Below, one piece after another: positions 39,464-49,271 of a stretch of 64,000 bases of DNA (position 1 is its first letter; every line of letters starts with the position of its first letter). The stretch is from Burkholderiales bacterium (GTDB taxonomy: Bacteria > Pseudomonadota > Gammaproteobacteria > Burkholderiales > Burkholderiaceae_C). Position numbers and translations under genes: made by a program. The DNA is taken from the NCBI GenBank assembly GCA_016192425.1, contig JACPUE010000006.1, forward strand, positions 27,322 to 91,321, read 5' to 3'. The notes beneath the pieces were generated by a model that saw only the letters and a program-made list of their open reading frames with translations, was not told the DNA's origin and ran no database searches.

Positions 39464-40573
39464 TTAGCTGTGGCGCCCCGTCACCAACGGCTGGGCCTGG
39501 CCTGTTGCCGAAGCGCGAACAATCGGCGTCCTGGTTTCGATCCACTGGCGCACACGCTGGGCATCACCAATCCGGCTGAGCTTTCCTGCGGAATCCAGGA
39601 ACACCATGATCAGCTTGCGGCCCGCAATCTGGGTCTGCATCACCAGGCAACGCCCTGCTTCAGCAATGTAGCCGGTTTTCTGCAGACCGATGTCCCACGC
39701 GGGGTTCTTCACCAGCACATTGGTGTTGTTGTACTGCAGGGTTTTGCGCCCCACATCCACTTCGTAGCCCGGCGATGTGGAATAGTCGCGCAGCAAAGGA
39801 TCCATATGGGCCACGTTGACCAATGCCGCCAGATCGCGGGCACTGGACTGGTTCTTGCTCGACAGGCCCGTAGGCTCCACATAGCGGGTATCCGTCATGC
39901 CCAGCAGCTTGGCTTTGATGTTCATCTGCTCCACAAACACCTTCAGACCGCCCGGGTAGGTTCGCCCAAGGGCGTGCGCGGCACGGTTCTCGCTGGACAT
40001 CAGCGCCAAGTGCAGCATTTCACCCCGCGTCAGGGTCGTTCCCACCGCAAGGCGGGAGCGGCTGCCCTTTTCGGTGTCAATGTCTTCTTCGGTGATGGTG
40101 ATGTGCTCGTCCAAGTCCAAGCGCGCCTGGCTGACGACCAAGCCTGTCATCAGCTTGGTGAGCGAGGCAATGGGCAACACCGCCTGGTCATTCTTGCTCA
40201 GCAAGACTTCATGGGTGTCCTGATCGACCACCAGGGCCACGCTGGATTTGAGCTCCAGCGGATCGTTCTGGTGGTGCAAGCCCGCCAGTTCGCCATGCGA
40301 AGGCTGATGCTCGACGGCGCGGGCAGGCTTGTGGGAAGTGTGCGCCGCAGTGCGCACCGCTTTATGGGATTTGGCAAGTTTGCGTGGCGCATTGGCGTGG
40401 GCCTTGGCTTTCACGCTCGCCCGCTTGGCCACCACTTTGTGCTTTTTATCGGGATGTGCACTGCGCTGGGCCGCCTGGGCCCAGCCACCGGCAAGTGCCA
40501 CACCCAGCACCAACACCGCAAAACCACGCACCCAGCGGCGCACAGATGCCATGGAAAAAGATTGCTGCAACAT
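39464..40573 (-). CDS. pbpG: D-alanyl-D-alanine endopeptidase (PBP7/8-like)
   Basis: Periplasmic low-molecular-mass penicillin-binding protein that cleaves peptide cross-links. The 369-residue product has an N-terminal signal (cleavage near A-Q-A), an unusually basic Lys/Ala/His-rich linker (about 38-90), then the catalytic S11-type domain. The three motifs are SLTK (137-140), SEN (194-196) and KTG (299-301). ATG 40573 follows GGGAG. A palindrome ACTGTG-T-CACAGT (40594-40606) sits just upstream. The basic linker could bind anionic cell-wall polymer. Endopeptidase rather than carboxypeptidase is inferred from the KTGYIAEAG context. Confidence 0.9.
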   Translation of the reverse strand: MLQQSFSMASVRRWVRGFAVLVLGVALAGGWAQAAQRSAHPDKKHKVVAKRASVKAKAHANAPRKLAKSHKAVRTAAHTSHKPARAVEHQPSHGELAGLHHQNDPLELKSSVALVVDQDTHEVLLSKNDQAVLPIASLTKLMTGLVVSQARLDLDEHITITEEDIDTEKGSRSRLAVGTTLTRGEMLHLALMSSENRAAHALGRTYPGGLKVFVEQMNIKAKLLGMTDTRYVEPTGLSSKNQSSARDLAALVNVAHMDPLLRDYSTSPGYEVDVGRKTLQYNNTNVLVKNPAWDIGLQKTGYIAEAGRCLVMQTQIAGRKLIMVFLDSAGKLSRIGDAQRVRQWIETRTPIVRASATGQAQPLVTGRHS

Positions 40574-40616
40574 GTGACTCCCGGCGAACTTCAACTGTGT
40601 CACAGTGTAATGTCAT

Positions 40617-40655
40617 CAAAATGATCCTGCAAGATCAACACCTTGCAGAATCATT
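40617..40655 (-). terminator. Terminator after leuA
   Basis: Inverted repeat 40620-40633 with 40642-40655 (14-bp stem with one G-T pair, 8-base loop), followed on the minus strand by TTTTG. It ends about 44 bases before the pbpG start and separates the two minus-strand genes. Confidence 0.65.
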
Positions 40656-40689
40656 TGAATCCACTGAGTGAAATCGCCTGTTTTCCTTT

Positions 40690-42228
40690 TCAGCCCTGCG
40701 CAGCCACCCGGTCGGCCTTGCTTTGCAGCTTATTCAGCGCGTGCAGGTAAGCCTTGGCCGATGCGACCACGATGTCGGGGTCTGCCCCCACGCCATTGAC
40801 CACCCGGCCGCTGTTTTGCAGGCGCACGGTGACTTCGCCCTGGCTTTCCGTCGAGCCGCTGATCGCGTTCACGGAATACAGCACCATCTCTGCCCCGCTC
40901 TTGACGTACGACTCGATAGCCTTGAGCGATGCATCCACCGGGCCGTTGCCATCGGCTTCGGCGTTGACTTCCTTGCCATCAATGGTGAAAACAATGTGCG
41001 CATGGGGCCGCTCGCCGGTCTCACTGTGTTGCGCCAGCGACACAAAGCCGTATTGTTCGGACTCGCCATGCAAGCCGTCTTCGCTGACCAAGGCCAGGAT
41101 GTCCTCATCAAAGATCTCGCTCTTGCGGTCCGCAAGCTCCTTGAAGCGGGCAAAGGCTGCATTGATCTCCGACTCGCTGTCGAGCTGCACACCCAGTTCC
41201 TGCAGGCGCTGCTTGAAGGCATTGCGGCCGCTGAGCTTGCCCAGCACGATCTTGTTGGCGCTCCAGCCGACATCCTCGGCGCGCATGATTTCGTAGGTGT
41301 CGCGCGCCTTGAGCACGCCGTCCTGGTGGATGCCGCTGGCGTGGGCGAAAGCGTTCGCCCCCACCACCGCCTTGTTGGGCTGCACCACGAATCCGGTAGT
41401 CTGGCTCACCATGCGGCTGGCGGCCACGATGTGCTGGGTGTCGATGCCCACGTCCAGGCCAAAGTAGTCGCGCCGCGTCTTGACCGCCATGACCACCTCT
41501 TCGAGCGAGCAGTTGCCCGCACGCTCGCCCAGGCCATTGATGGTGCACTCCACCTGGCGTGCGCCGCCGATCTTCACGCCCGCCAGCGAGTTGGCCACCG
41601 CCATGCCCAGGTCGTTGTGGCAGTGCACGGACCAGATGGCCTTGTCACTGTTGGGGACGCGCTCGCGCAGTGTCTTGATGAAGTTGCCGTACAGCTCCGG
41701 CACGGCGTAGCCCACGGTATCAGGCACGTTGATGGTGGTGGCGCCCTCGGCAATCACCGCCTCGATCACCCGGCAGAGGAAATCCACCTCGCTGCGGTAG
41801 CCGTCCTCGGGGCTGAACTCGATGTCGCCCACGAGGTTGCGTGCAAAGCGCACCGATTGCTTGGCCTGCTCCAGCACCTGTTCGGGCGTCATGCGGAGCT
41901 TTTTCTCCATGTGCAGCGGGCTGGTGGCAATGAAGGTGTGGATGCGCGCACGGTTGGCGCCCTTGAGGGCTTCTGCCGCGCGGGAAATGTCCCGGTCGTT
42001 GGCACGCGAGAGCGAGCAGATGGTCGAGTCCTTGATGTGGTTGGCAATCAACTGCACCGCCTCGAAATCGCCGTTGGAGCTGGCTGCAAAGCCCGCCTCG
42101 ATCACGTCCACCTTCAGGCGCTCCAGCTGGCGCGCGATGCGCAGCTTCTCGTCGCGCGTCATCGAAGCGCCGGGCGATTGCTCGCCATCGCGCAAGGTGG
42201 TGTCGAAAATAATCAATTTATCAGCCAT
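40690..42228 (-). CDS. leuA: 2-isopropylmalate synthase
   Basis: First committed step of leucine synthesis: acetyl-CoA plus 2-oxoisovalerate. The 512-residue product begins [17 protein letters not shown] (catalytic TIM-barrel start), includes [18 protein letters not shown] (metal-binding HxH) and [18 protein letters not shown], and has the C-terminal regulatory domain ([18 protein letters not shown]) that binds leucine. The ATG at 42228 follows AGGAG. A leucine-rich leader peptide and intrinsic attenuator precede it, so control by leucyl-tRNA supply is likely besides feedback inhibition. Confidence 0.96.
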   Translation of the reverse strand: MADKLIIFDTTLRDGEQSPGASMTRDEKLRIARQLERLKVDVIEAGFAASSNGDFEAVQLIANHIKDSTICSLSRANDRDISRAAEALKGANRARIHTFIATSPLHMEKKLRMTPEQVLEQAKQSVRFARNLVGDIEFSPEDGYRSEVDFLCRVIEAVIAEGATTINVPDTVGYAVPELYGNFIKTLRERVPNSDKAIWSVHCHNDLGMAVANSLAGVKIGGARQVECTINGLGERAGNCSLEEVVMAVKTRRDYFGLDVGIDTQHIVAASRMVSQTTGFVVQPNKAVVGANAFAHASGIHQDGVLKARDTYEIMRAEDVGWSANKIVLGKLSGRNAFKQRLQELGVQLDSESEINAAFARFKELADRKSEIFDEDILALVSEDGLHGESEQYGFVSLAQHSETGERPHAHIVFTIDGKEVNAEADGNGPVDASLKAIESYVKSGAEMVLYSVNAISGSTESQGEVTVRLQNSGRVVNGVGADPDIVVASAKAYLHALNKLQSKADRVAAQG

Positions 42229-42283
42229 GTGGTTTCTCCTGGTTCCTGGGGTTGGGGGTGGCCCGCAACGGCAATCCTTGGCG

Positions 42284-42319
42284 CAAAAGAAAAGGCCCGC
42301 TGCAGTTGCATACGGGCCT
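42284..42319 (-). terminator. Attenuator terminator in the leuA leader
   Basis: AGGCCCG (42293-42299) pairs with CGGGCCT (42313-42319), followed on the minus strand by TTTTCTTTT. It lies 25 bases downstream of the leader peptide stop and 56 bases upstream of the leuA start, the usual position for a translation-coupled attenuator. Confidence 0.75.
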
Positions 42320-42343
42320 CGATGGAAAAAGTGCGCGCGCGCG

Positions 42344-42397
42344 TTACTGTCTCCGCCCGTAGGTGGATAGCAGTAGAGCAAGGGCAAACGATTTCAT
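42344..42397 (-). CDS. leuL: leu leader peptide
   Basis: A 17-residue [20 protein letters not shown], with four leucines, three of them consecutive, using CTT, CTA, CTG and CTA. CTA is rare in a genome this GC-rich, so ribosomes should stall when Leu-tRNA is short. The attenuator hairpin follows at 42293-42319. No strong ribosome site is seen before the ATG. Its function is inferred from composition and position. Confidence 0.6.
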   Translation of the reverse strand: MKSFALALLLSTYGRRQ

Positions 42398-42455
42398 GGA
42401 ACTGAATGTAGCACAAAAACCTGATGCACTGCAGCGCGCATCGCGGTATGCCCCG

Positions 42456-43289
42456 TCATTTGTGCAACCCACGCTCGTCAGGCTCGTCGGTGGACATGCT
42501 GATGACACTGGTGTGCATACCCCGCGACTTGCGCCAGGCGTACACCACGTAGCCACTGAGCCCGTACATCACGAACACCCCGAACAGCACGATCGGGGGA
42601 TGGATGTTGATGACGGCGATGCCCAGCGCAATGAGCACGATGGCAGCAAAGGGCACGCTCTTTTTCATCTGCACGTCCTTGAAGCTGTAGAACGGTACGT
42701 TGGTCACCATGGTCAGCCCGGCGTACAGGGTGAAGCCGAACATGGTCCAGGTGATCTGGCGCCAGGTCAGCCAATCGTCCATGCCGCGCTGCACACCCAA
42801 TTCAGTCATCAGCCAGATGAAGCCTGCCACCAAAGCCGCTGCCGCCGGGGACGGCAAGCCCTGGAAGTAGCGCTTGTCCACCACCCCGGTGTTCACGTTG
42901 AAGCGCGCCAGGCGCAGCGCCGCGCAGGCGCAATAGACGAAAGCGGCAATCCAGCCCCAGCGGCCCAGGCCCTGCAACGCCCACACATAGGCAATGAGCG
43001 CAGGCGCGGCACCGAAGGACACCATGTCCGAGAGCGAATCCATCTGCTCGCCAAACGCGCTTTGCGTATTGGTCATGCGGGCGACGCGGCCGTCCAGGCT
43101 GTCGAGCACCATGGCGCAGAACACGCCGATGGCCGCCATGTCGAAACGCCCGTTCATGGCCATGACGATGGCATAGAACCCGCCGAACAAGGCGGCCAGC
43201 GTGAACAGGTTGGGCAGAACATAGATGCCCTTGCGGCGCTTGCGCACCACCACGCCGTCTTCTGCGGGGGTGTCTTCACCATCATGCAT
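42456..43289 (-). CDS. pssA: CDP-diacylglycerol--serine O-phosphatidyltransferase
   Basis: Integral inner-membrane enzyme making phosphatidylserine, the precursor of phosphatidylethanolamine. The 277-residue product has the CDP-alcohol phosphotransferase motif D-G-x2-A-R-x8-G-x3-D-x3-D (DGRVARMTNTQSAFGEQMDSLSD), and about eight hydrophobic segments (for example LPNLFTLAALFGGFYAIVMA). Start ATG at 43289; a TTG one codon upstream is also in frame. It lies between ilvC and leuA, but a terminator after ilvC and a family 1 repeat before pssA suggest it has its own promoter. Confidence 0.94.
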   Translation of the reverse strand: MHDGEDTPAEDGVVVRKRRKGIYVLPNLFTLAALFGGFYAIVMAMNGRFDMAAIGVFCAMVLDSLDGRVARMTNTQSAFGEQMDSLSDMVSFGAAPALIAYVWALQGLGRWGWIAAFVYCACAALRLARFNVNTGVVDKRYFQGLPSPAAAALVAGFIWLMTELGVQRGMDDWLTWRQITWTMFGFTLYAGLTMVTNVPFYSFKDVQMKKSVPFAAIVLIALGIAVINIHPPIVLFGVFVMYGLSGYVVYAWRKSRGMHTSVISMSTDEPDERGLHK

Positions 43290-43295
43290 CAAATT

Positions 43296-43345
43296 GGCCT
43301 CCAGCGCCCTGAATACGGGCGGAAATAGCTATCAAAACAGTAGCA
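43296..43345. repeat. Dispersed hairpin repeat, family 1, copy C
   Basis: In minus orientation: TGCTACTGTTTTGATAGCT followed by a CGCCCGTATTCAGGGCG hairpin and GGAGGCC. It lies directly upstream of pssA and downstream of the ilvC terminator. Confidence 0.75.
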
Positions 43346-43400
43346 TTCTACCGTCTCGGAATACGCGCAGTGTAGCCGTGCCCTGCGCCTTGCATCACCC

Positions 43401-43430
43401 AAAAAACAAAAGCCACCGAAGTGGCTTTTG
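43401..43430 (-). terminator. Intrinsic terminator after ilvC
   Basis: On the minus strand, AAAAGCCAC-TTCG-GTGGCTTTT (43408-43429) has a stable UUCG tetraloop and is followed by GTTTTTTGG. It closes the ilvIHC transcript 20 bases after the stop. Confidence 0.9.
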
Positions 43431-43450
43431 CTGTACAGGCCCGCGGGGGC

Positions 43451-44521
<1,071 letters not shown>

Positions 44522-44626
44522 TTACATAGGATGGGGATTCGGCCGGATGGCTAGGCGGGGGGCCGCAGACAGTGCTGTGGCACGGCAAGGCTCCCCAACG
44601 ACGCTAGCCGGTCGAAGGCCCATCCG

Positions 44627-45118
44627 TCACACGCGCAGGATGCGTTCGCCACGGCCAATACCGCTGGCACCGGTGCGCACGGTTTCCAGGATGGCCGTGC
44701 GGTCGATGGCCTGCAGGAAGGCTTCGTTCTTGGACTGGTCGCCGGTCAGCTCGATGGTGTAGCTCTTCTCGGTCACATCGATGATGCGGCCGCGGAAGAT
44801 GTCTGCCATGCGCTTCATCTCCTCGCGCTCCTTGCCCACCGCGCGCACCTTCACCATCATGAGCTCACGCTCGGTGTAGGCGCCTTCGGTCAGATCCACG
44901 ACCTTGACGACCTCGATGAGGCGGTTGAGGTGCTTGGTGATCTGCTCGATCACGTCGTCGGAACCCGTGGTCTGGATGGTCATGCGCGAGAGCGATGCAT
45001 CCTCGGTGGGCGCCACGGTGAGCGACTCGATGTTGTAGCCACGGGCCGAGAACAGGCCCACGACACGGGAAAGGGCGCCGGGCTCGTTTTCCAGCAGGAC
45101 AGCGATGATGTGTTTCAT
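44627..45118 (-). CDS. ilvH: Acetolactate synthase small (regulatory) subunit
   Basis: Regulatory partner of IlvI; binds valine and stimulates the catalytic subunit. The 163-residue product starts M-K-H-I-I-A-V-L-L-E-N-E-P-G-A-L-S-R-V (ACT domain, residues about 3-77) and has the C-terminal domain with GRIIDVTEKSYTIELTGD. It lies downstream of ilvI, separated by a family 1 repeat at 45200-45250. Confidence 0.96.
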   Translation of the reverse strand: MKHIIAVLLENEPGALSRVVGLFSARGYNIESLTVAPTEDASLSRMTIQTTGSDDVIEQITKHLNRLIEVVKVVDLTEGAYTERELMMVKVRAVGKEREEMKRMADIFRGRIIDVTEKSYTIELTGDQSKNEAFLQAIDRTAILETVRTGASGIGRGERILRV

Positions 45119-45199
45119 GGATCAGATTCCTCTTTTTGCTGCCCTCCCCCGCACACGGTAATGCGCGGGCTTGGCAGGCAATAGATTCGTCAATAAAAA

Positions 45200-45250
45200 T
45201 GCTATCGTATTGATAGCTGCCAGCGCTTTATTCATAAGCGCTGGAGGCTT
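45200..45250. repeat. Dispersed hairpin repeat, family 1, copy E
   Basis: TGCTATCGTATTGATAGCTG, then CAGCGCTT-N6-AAGCGCTG and GAGGC, in plus orientation. It lies between ilvI and ilvH inside one operon, just after the ilvI stop. Confidence 0.8.
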
Positions 45251-45255
45251 ATTGC

Positions 45256-47037
45256 TTACAGGTCTTCAGACCCCAGCAGCATTTCCGTCAGGCCCTTGCC
45301 CGCCCGAACCATCGGAAACACGTTTTCGGTGGGGTCGGTGCGGAAGTCCAGGAACACGGTGCGGTCCTTGAGCTTGCGCGCTTCGCGCAGTGCGGGCTCC
45401 ACGTCGCGCGGGTGCTCGATGAGCAGGCCCACGTGGCCATAGGCCTCGGCTACCTTCACGAAGTTGGGCAGCGCATCCATGTAGCTGTGGCTGTAGCGGC
45501 CGGAGTATTCGATCTCCTGCCACTGGCGCACCATGCCCAGATACCGGTTGTTCAGCGCGCAAATCTTGATCGGCGTGTTGTACTGCAGGCAGGTGGAGAG
45601 CTCCTGGATGTTCATCTGCACCGAGCCTTCGCCGGTGATGCAGAACACTTCGCTGTCGGGCTTGGCCAGCTTGATGCCCATGGCGTAGGGAATGCCCACG
45701 CCCATGGTGCCCAGGCCGCCCGAATTGATCCAGCGGCGCGGCTCATCGAACTTGTAGAACTGCGCAGCCCACATCTGGTGCTGGCCCACATCGGAGGTGA
45801 TGTAGGTGTCGGTGCCACGGGTCATGTTCCACAGCGTTTCGACCACGTACTGCGGCTTGACCACTTCCTTGTTGGCGCGGTCGTACTTGAGGCAGTCGCG
45901 CTCGCGCCAGCCTTCGATGGCATCCCACCAGGCAGACAGCGCTGCTTCGTCGGGACGGCTGCCCGATTCGCGCACCATGGAGATGAGCTCGGTCAGCACG
46001 TCCTTGACGTCGCCGACAATGGGAATATCGACCTTCACGCGCTTGGAGATGCTGGAAGGGTCGATGTCGATGTGGATGATCTTGCGTTCGTTCTGCGCAA
46101 AGTGCTTGGGATTGCCGATCACGCGGTCGTCAAAACGCGCCCCCACGGCCAGCAGCACGTCGCAGTTCTGCATGGCGTTGTTGGCTTCCACCGTGCCGTG
46201 CATGCCCAGCATGCCCAGGAACTTGCGGTCGGACGCCGGATAGGCACCCAGGCCCATCAGCGTGTTGGTGACGGGGTAGCCCAGCATGTCCACCAGCGTG
46301 CGCAACTCCTGCACCGCATTGCCCAGCAGCACGCCGCCACCGGTGTAGATGTAGGGCCGCTTGGCCGACATCAGCAACTGCAGCGCCTTGCGGATCTGGC
46401 CGCCATGGCCTTTGCGCACCGGGTTGTAGGAGCGCATTTCGACGGACTGCGGATAGCCCTCGAAAGGCACTTTCTTGAAGGACACGTCCTTCGGAATATC
46501 GACCACCACCGGACCGGGACGGCCAGTGCGGGCAATGTGGAAGGCTTTTTTCAGCGTGACGGCCAGGTCGCGCGCGTCCTTGACCAGGAAGTTGTGCTTG
46601 ACGATGGGGCGCGTGATGCCCACGGTGTCGCATTCCTGGAAGGCGTCCAGCCCGATGGCCGCCGTGGGCACCTGGCCGGTGATGATGACCATGGGGATGC
46701 TGTCCATGTACGCCGTGGCGATGCCGGTCACGGCATTGGTCACGCCGGGCCCCGAGGTCACCAGCGCCACGCCCACATCGCCAGTGGCGCGGGCATAGCC
46801 GTCGGCTGCGTGCACGGCGGCCTGTTCATGGCGCACCAGCACGTGCTGGATGGTGTCTTGCTTGTACAGCGCGTCGTAGATGTAGAGCACCGCGCCGCCG
46901 GGATAACCCCAGATGTACTTCACGCCTTCGGCCTGCAGGGCCTTGACGAGGATTTCCGAGCCCATGAGCTCTTGCGGGGAATGCGAGTGTTGCTGTGCAG
47001 CAGCTGCCGATGCGATTTCGGCCTTGGTGATTTCCAT
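45256..47037 (-). CDS. ilvI: Acetolactate synthase large (catalytic) subunit
   Basis: ThDP- and FAD-dependent condensation of pyruvates (or pyruvate with 2-oxobutyrate). The 593-residue protein has the catalytic Glu in LVRHEQAAVHAADGYARATG, FAD region LLAVGARFDDRVIG, and the ThDP motif beginning GEGSVQMNIQEL and ending near NNRYLGMVRQWQ. ATG 47037 follows AAAGG; the first ~24 residues form an Ala/Gln/His-rich extension, and M25 (MGSEILVKAL) is an alternative start. An extended upstream leader of about 150 bases follows a GATAAT box (47188-47193, minus strand). Confidence 0.96.
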   Translation of the reverse strand: MEITKAEIASAAAAQQHSHSPQELMGSEILVKALQAEGVKYIWGYPGGAVLYIYDALYKQDTIQHVLVRHEQAAVHAADGYARATGDVGVALVTSGPGVTNAVTGIATAYMDSIPMVIITGQVPTAAIGLDAFQECDTVGITRPIVKHNFLVKDARDLAVTLKKAFHIARTGRPGPVVVDIPKDVSFKKVPFEGYPQSVEMRSYNPVRKGHGGQIRKALQLLMSAKRPYIYTGGGVLLGNAVQELRTLVDMLGYPVTNTLMGLGAYPASDRKFLGMLGMHGTVEANNAMQNCDVLLAVGARFDDRVIGNPKHFAQNERKIIHIDIDPSSISKRVKVDIPIVGDVKDVLTELISMVRESGSRPDEAALSAWWDAIEGWRERDCLKYDRANKEVVKPQYVVETLWNMTRGTDTYITSDVGQHQMWAAQFYKFDEPRRWINSGGLGTMGVGIPYAMGIKLAKPDSEVFCITGEGSVQMNIQELSTCLQYNTPIKICALNNRYLGMVRQWQEIEYSGRYSHSYMDALPNFVKVAEAYGHVGLLIEHPRDVEPALREARKLKDRTVFLDFRTDPTENVFPMVRAGKGLTEMLLGSEDL

Positions 47038-47244
47038 GATGAACCTTTGCGAATTTCTCTGACGAAAAACCTTGGGTGCCCCTTGCATCTGCTCTTGTGA
47101 AGCCCGCTCGGAACTTGAGGCCAAGGACATGGACGCGATGATCTCTGCGCCGGACCGTGACCCGTTTGCCTTTAGTTGCAGAAGATCATTATCGCATTGC
47201 AACAAAGCAAATGGTGGATTTGCCGAAAAAAAGCCCTCCAGTGC

Positions 47245-47250
47245 GATAAT
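47245..47250 (+). promoter_or_regulatory. Candidate -10 box for the sigma-factor gene
   Basis: GATAAT, with TTGCCG 19 bases upstream as a poor -35. It stands 77 bases before the TTG start at 47327, and in the intergenic region shared with ilvI, whose own GATAAT lies on the other strand at 47188-47193. Confidence 0.35.
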
Positions 47251-47326
47251 CCCCTGCTCCATTCGCCGCAAACCGCTGCAAGGCGGAATTCTTGCGCGCA
47301 GTTTCCTTCGCCCCCCCGACGACCCC

Positions 47327-47896
47327 TTGGCCACCGAAAAAGAACTCTCGGACTTCCTTAAAAGCGTGGAAAAGCGCGCCTTCAAGCGTGCGCTCTACCA
47401 TGTGCGCAACGAGGAATCGGCCCTGGACATCGTGCAGGACAGCATGATGCGCCTGTCCGAGCATTACGGGGACAAGCCGCCCGAGGAACTGCCGATGCTG
47501 TTCCAGCGCATCCTGTCCAACTGCACGCTGGACTGGTTCCGGCGCCAGAAGACGCACAATGCGCTGTTCTCGTCCATGGGCGACTTCGAAGGCAACGGCG
47601 AGGACGGAGGAGATTTTGACCTCCTGGAGGCCTGGAGCGGCCCGGAAGGCAGTGAACAGGCCCAGAGCGCGCAAGACCAGGTCGAACGCAGCCAAGTCTT
47701 GCGCGACATCGAATCGGAAATCAAGGAGCTCCCCCCGCGTCAACGGGAAGCATTCCTGATGCGTTACTGGGAGGAAATGGACGTCGCAGAGACGGCCGCT
47801 GCCATGGGGTGCTCGGAGGGCAGCGTCAAAACCCACTGTTTTCGAGCCATCCAGGCCCTGAGCAAGGCCTTGAAGGCCAGAGGAATCAAGCTATGA
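47327..47896 (+). CDS. RNA polymerase sigma factor, ECF-like
   Basis: 189 residues. Region 2 is visible as FKRALYHVRNEESALDIVQDSMM with LPMLFQRILSNCTLDWFRRQ, and region 4 as ELPPRQREAFLMRYWEEMDVAETAAAMGCSEGSVKTH (residues about 125-165). No ATG fits; a TTG at 47327 gives L-A-T-E-K-E-L-S-D-F-L-K, the family start. Its stop overlaps the next gene (ATGA). Gene order sigma-DUF3619-DUF3106-RDD is conserved in Burkholderiales as far as I recall, and DUF3619 may be its anti-sigma partner. Confidence 0.85.
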   Translation: MATEKELSDFLKSVEKRAFKRALYHVRNEESALDIVQDSMMRLSEHYGDKPPEELPMLFQRILSNCTLDWFRRQKTHNALFSSMGDFEGNGEDGGDFDLLEAWSGPEGSEQAQSAQDQVERSQVLRDIESEIKELPPRQREAFLMRYWEEMDVAETAAAMGCSEGSVKTHCFRAIQALSKALKARGIKL

Positions 47897-48330
47897 ACCA
47901 CACATCGAACCAAGGTAACGCCGAGCAGTTTGCGCGCCGTGTGGCATTGCGCCTGTCTGAAGGCACCAACCAGCTTCCCTACGACATCAGCGAACGCCTG
48001 CGTGCCTCGCGCATGCAGGCCCTGGCCCGGCGCAAGAAAACCGTCTCAGTGGTTCACACCGCCACCGCAGTGCACACGGCCGGTCACAGCGCCGTGCTGG
48101 GCACCGGGCCCCAGGGCATGGGCTGGTGGCAATCGCTCCTGTCGGCGGTTCCGATCATCGCGCTGGTGGCCGGGCTGGTAGTCATTCAGATGAACCAGGA
48201 CGAAGTGGGCATCCTCGAAGTGGCAGAAGTCGATGCGGCATTGCTTGCCGATGACCTGCCCCCGGCGGCATACTCTGACCCCGGGTTCGTCCAGTTTCTG
48301 AAATCCAACGACATCCACCAGAGCCGTTGA
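47893..48330 (+). CDS. DUF3619 family membrane protein, possible anti-sigma factor
   Basis: 145 residues beginning M-N-H-T-S-N. The N-terminal part (QFARRVALRLSEGTNQLPYDISERLRASRMQALARRK) is the DUF3619 pattern. One transmembrane segment (SLLSAVPIIALVAGLVVIQM, about 85-105) is followed by an acidic periplasmic tail. A soluble N-terminus plus single TM next to and overlapping a sigma gene is the usual layout of an anti-sigma factor, but no zinc-binding ZAS motif is present. Function is inferred from context. Confidence 0.8.
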   Translation: MNHTSNQGNAEQFARRVALRLSEGTNQLPYDISERLRASRMQALARRKKTVSVVHTATAVHTAGHSAVLGTGPQGMGWWQSLLSAVPIIALVAGLVVIQMNQDEVGILEVAEVDAALLADDLPPAAYSDPGFVQFLKSNDIHQSR

Positions 48331-48357
48331 GCGGCCTGCCCTACCAGCCCCTATTGC

Positions 48358-49233
48358 ATGCACCGACAAGACCGCGCGCCGCTGCCCCCATCCTCCCCCA
48401 GCCCGACGCCAGCCATCGTGCTGGCGTTGGTGTTGCTGGGTGCCCTGCTGGGCGGGGGATGGATGGCAGTGGGCCAGTTGAGCGAACTGCCGGGCACCAT
48501 CTACACCACCCCGGAAAACACCCACCGCGCCAGCCCCCCCTCGGCCTCTGCCGGTACTCCAAGCACCGATTTCCGCTCCGAAGGCCCCGGCTGGGAAACA
48601 CTGAACACGCCGCAGAAACTCGCACTCTACCCCTTGGCCGAGCGCTGGGCATTCATGAGCGAGGTGCAAAAGCGCCGCTGGCTGGCACTGGCGCAAACCT
48701 TCCAGACCCTGCCGGAGACCGAACAGGCCCGCCTGCATGACCGGATGATGGCCTGGGCCAGCCTGAGCGCGCAGCAACGCAACCAGGCACGGATCAACTT
48801 TGCAGCAACCCAGCGCCTGGGCCTGGACGACAAGCGCTCGCAATGGGACGCCTACCAGGCCTTAAGCGAAGAGGAAAAACGCCGCCTTGCCGCCAGCGCA
48901 AGGGCCAAGCCCCAAGGCGCAGCCACCTCGATCCAGCCGGTGCAGCCCAAGAAATTCACCCATGTTCCCGCCGCCAAGGAAGCACCGGACAACCTGGCCA
49001 ACCCACCCAAGGTACCGTCGGCCAAAGGCAACACACCACGTATTGCGGCGCCCGGCGGCGCAGACAAGCGCGCCACGGACGCACCGATGCCCTCTCCCGC
49101 ACCCACGCCGATAGCGCCCCCCGCAAAAAGCGCATCGGACAGCGCAGAACCTGCGGCAGGGCCGGACGCTGCGGCCTCCACCCCGACGGGTACGCCGCCC
49201 GAAGGGCAGTCCAGCAACATCTACATCAATTGA
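48358..49233 (+). CDS. DUF3106 family protein
   Basis: 291 residues, with one N-terminal transmembrane anchor (AIVLALVLLGALLGGGWMA) and the rest in the periplasm. The central helical block (WETLNTPQKLALYPLAERW, QKRRWLALAQTF, RLHDRMMAWASLSAQQRNQAR) is the DUF3106 pattern of repeated W-x-x-L-x-x-x-Q/E-K elements. The last 110 residues are low-complexity Ala/Pro/Lys. Function unknown. It follows DUF3619 after 27 bases and is probably controlled with the sigma gene. Confidence 0.82.
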   Translation: MHRQDRAPLPPSSPSPTPAIVLALVLLGALLGGGWMAVGQLSELPGTIYTTPENTHRASPPSASAGTPSTDFRSEGPGWETLNTPQKLALYPLAERWAFMSEVQKRRWLALAQTFQTLPETEQARLHDRMMAWASLSAQQRNQARINFAATQRLGLDDKRSQWDAYQALSEEEKRRLAASARAKPQGAATSIQPVQPKKFTHVPAAKEAPDNLANPPKVPSAKGNTPRIAAPGGADKRATDAPMPSPAPTPIAPPAKSASDSAEPAAGPDAAASTPTGTPPEGQSSNIYIN

Positions 49234-49271
49234 CCCTGGCTGCCCAGACGCCGCCTGCGGACGCCCCGCCC

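Noticed and set aside
47038..47330. ilv leader-peptide attenuator before ilvI
   Set aside because: No short ORF rich in Val, Leu or Ile followed by a terminator hairpin was found; an upstream ATG is simply in frame with ilvI.
48843..49271. Long frame preceding the RDD gene as an N-terminal domain
   Set aside because: It overlaps DUF3106 in another frame and is Arg/Pro-rich without similarity; the RDD family region begins after 49272.
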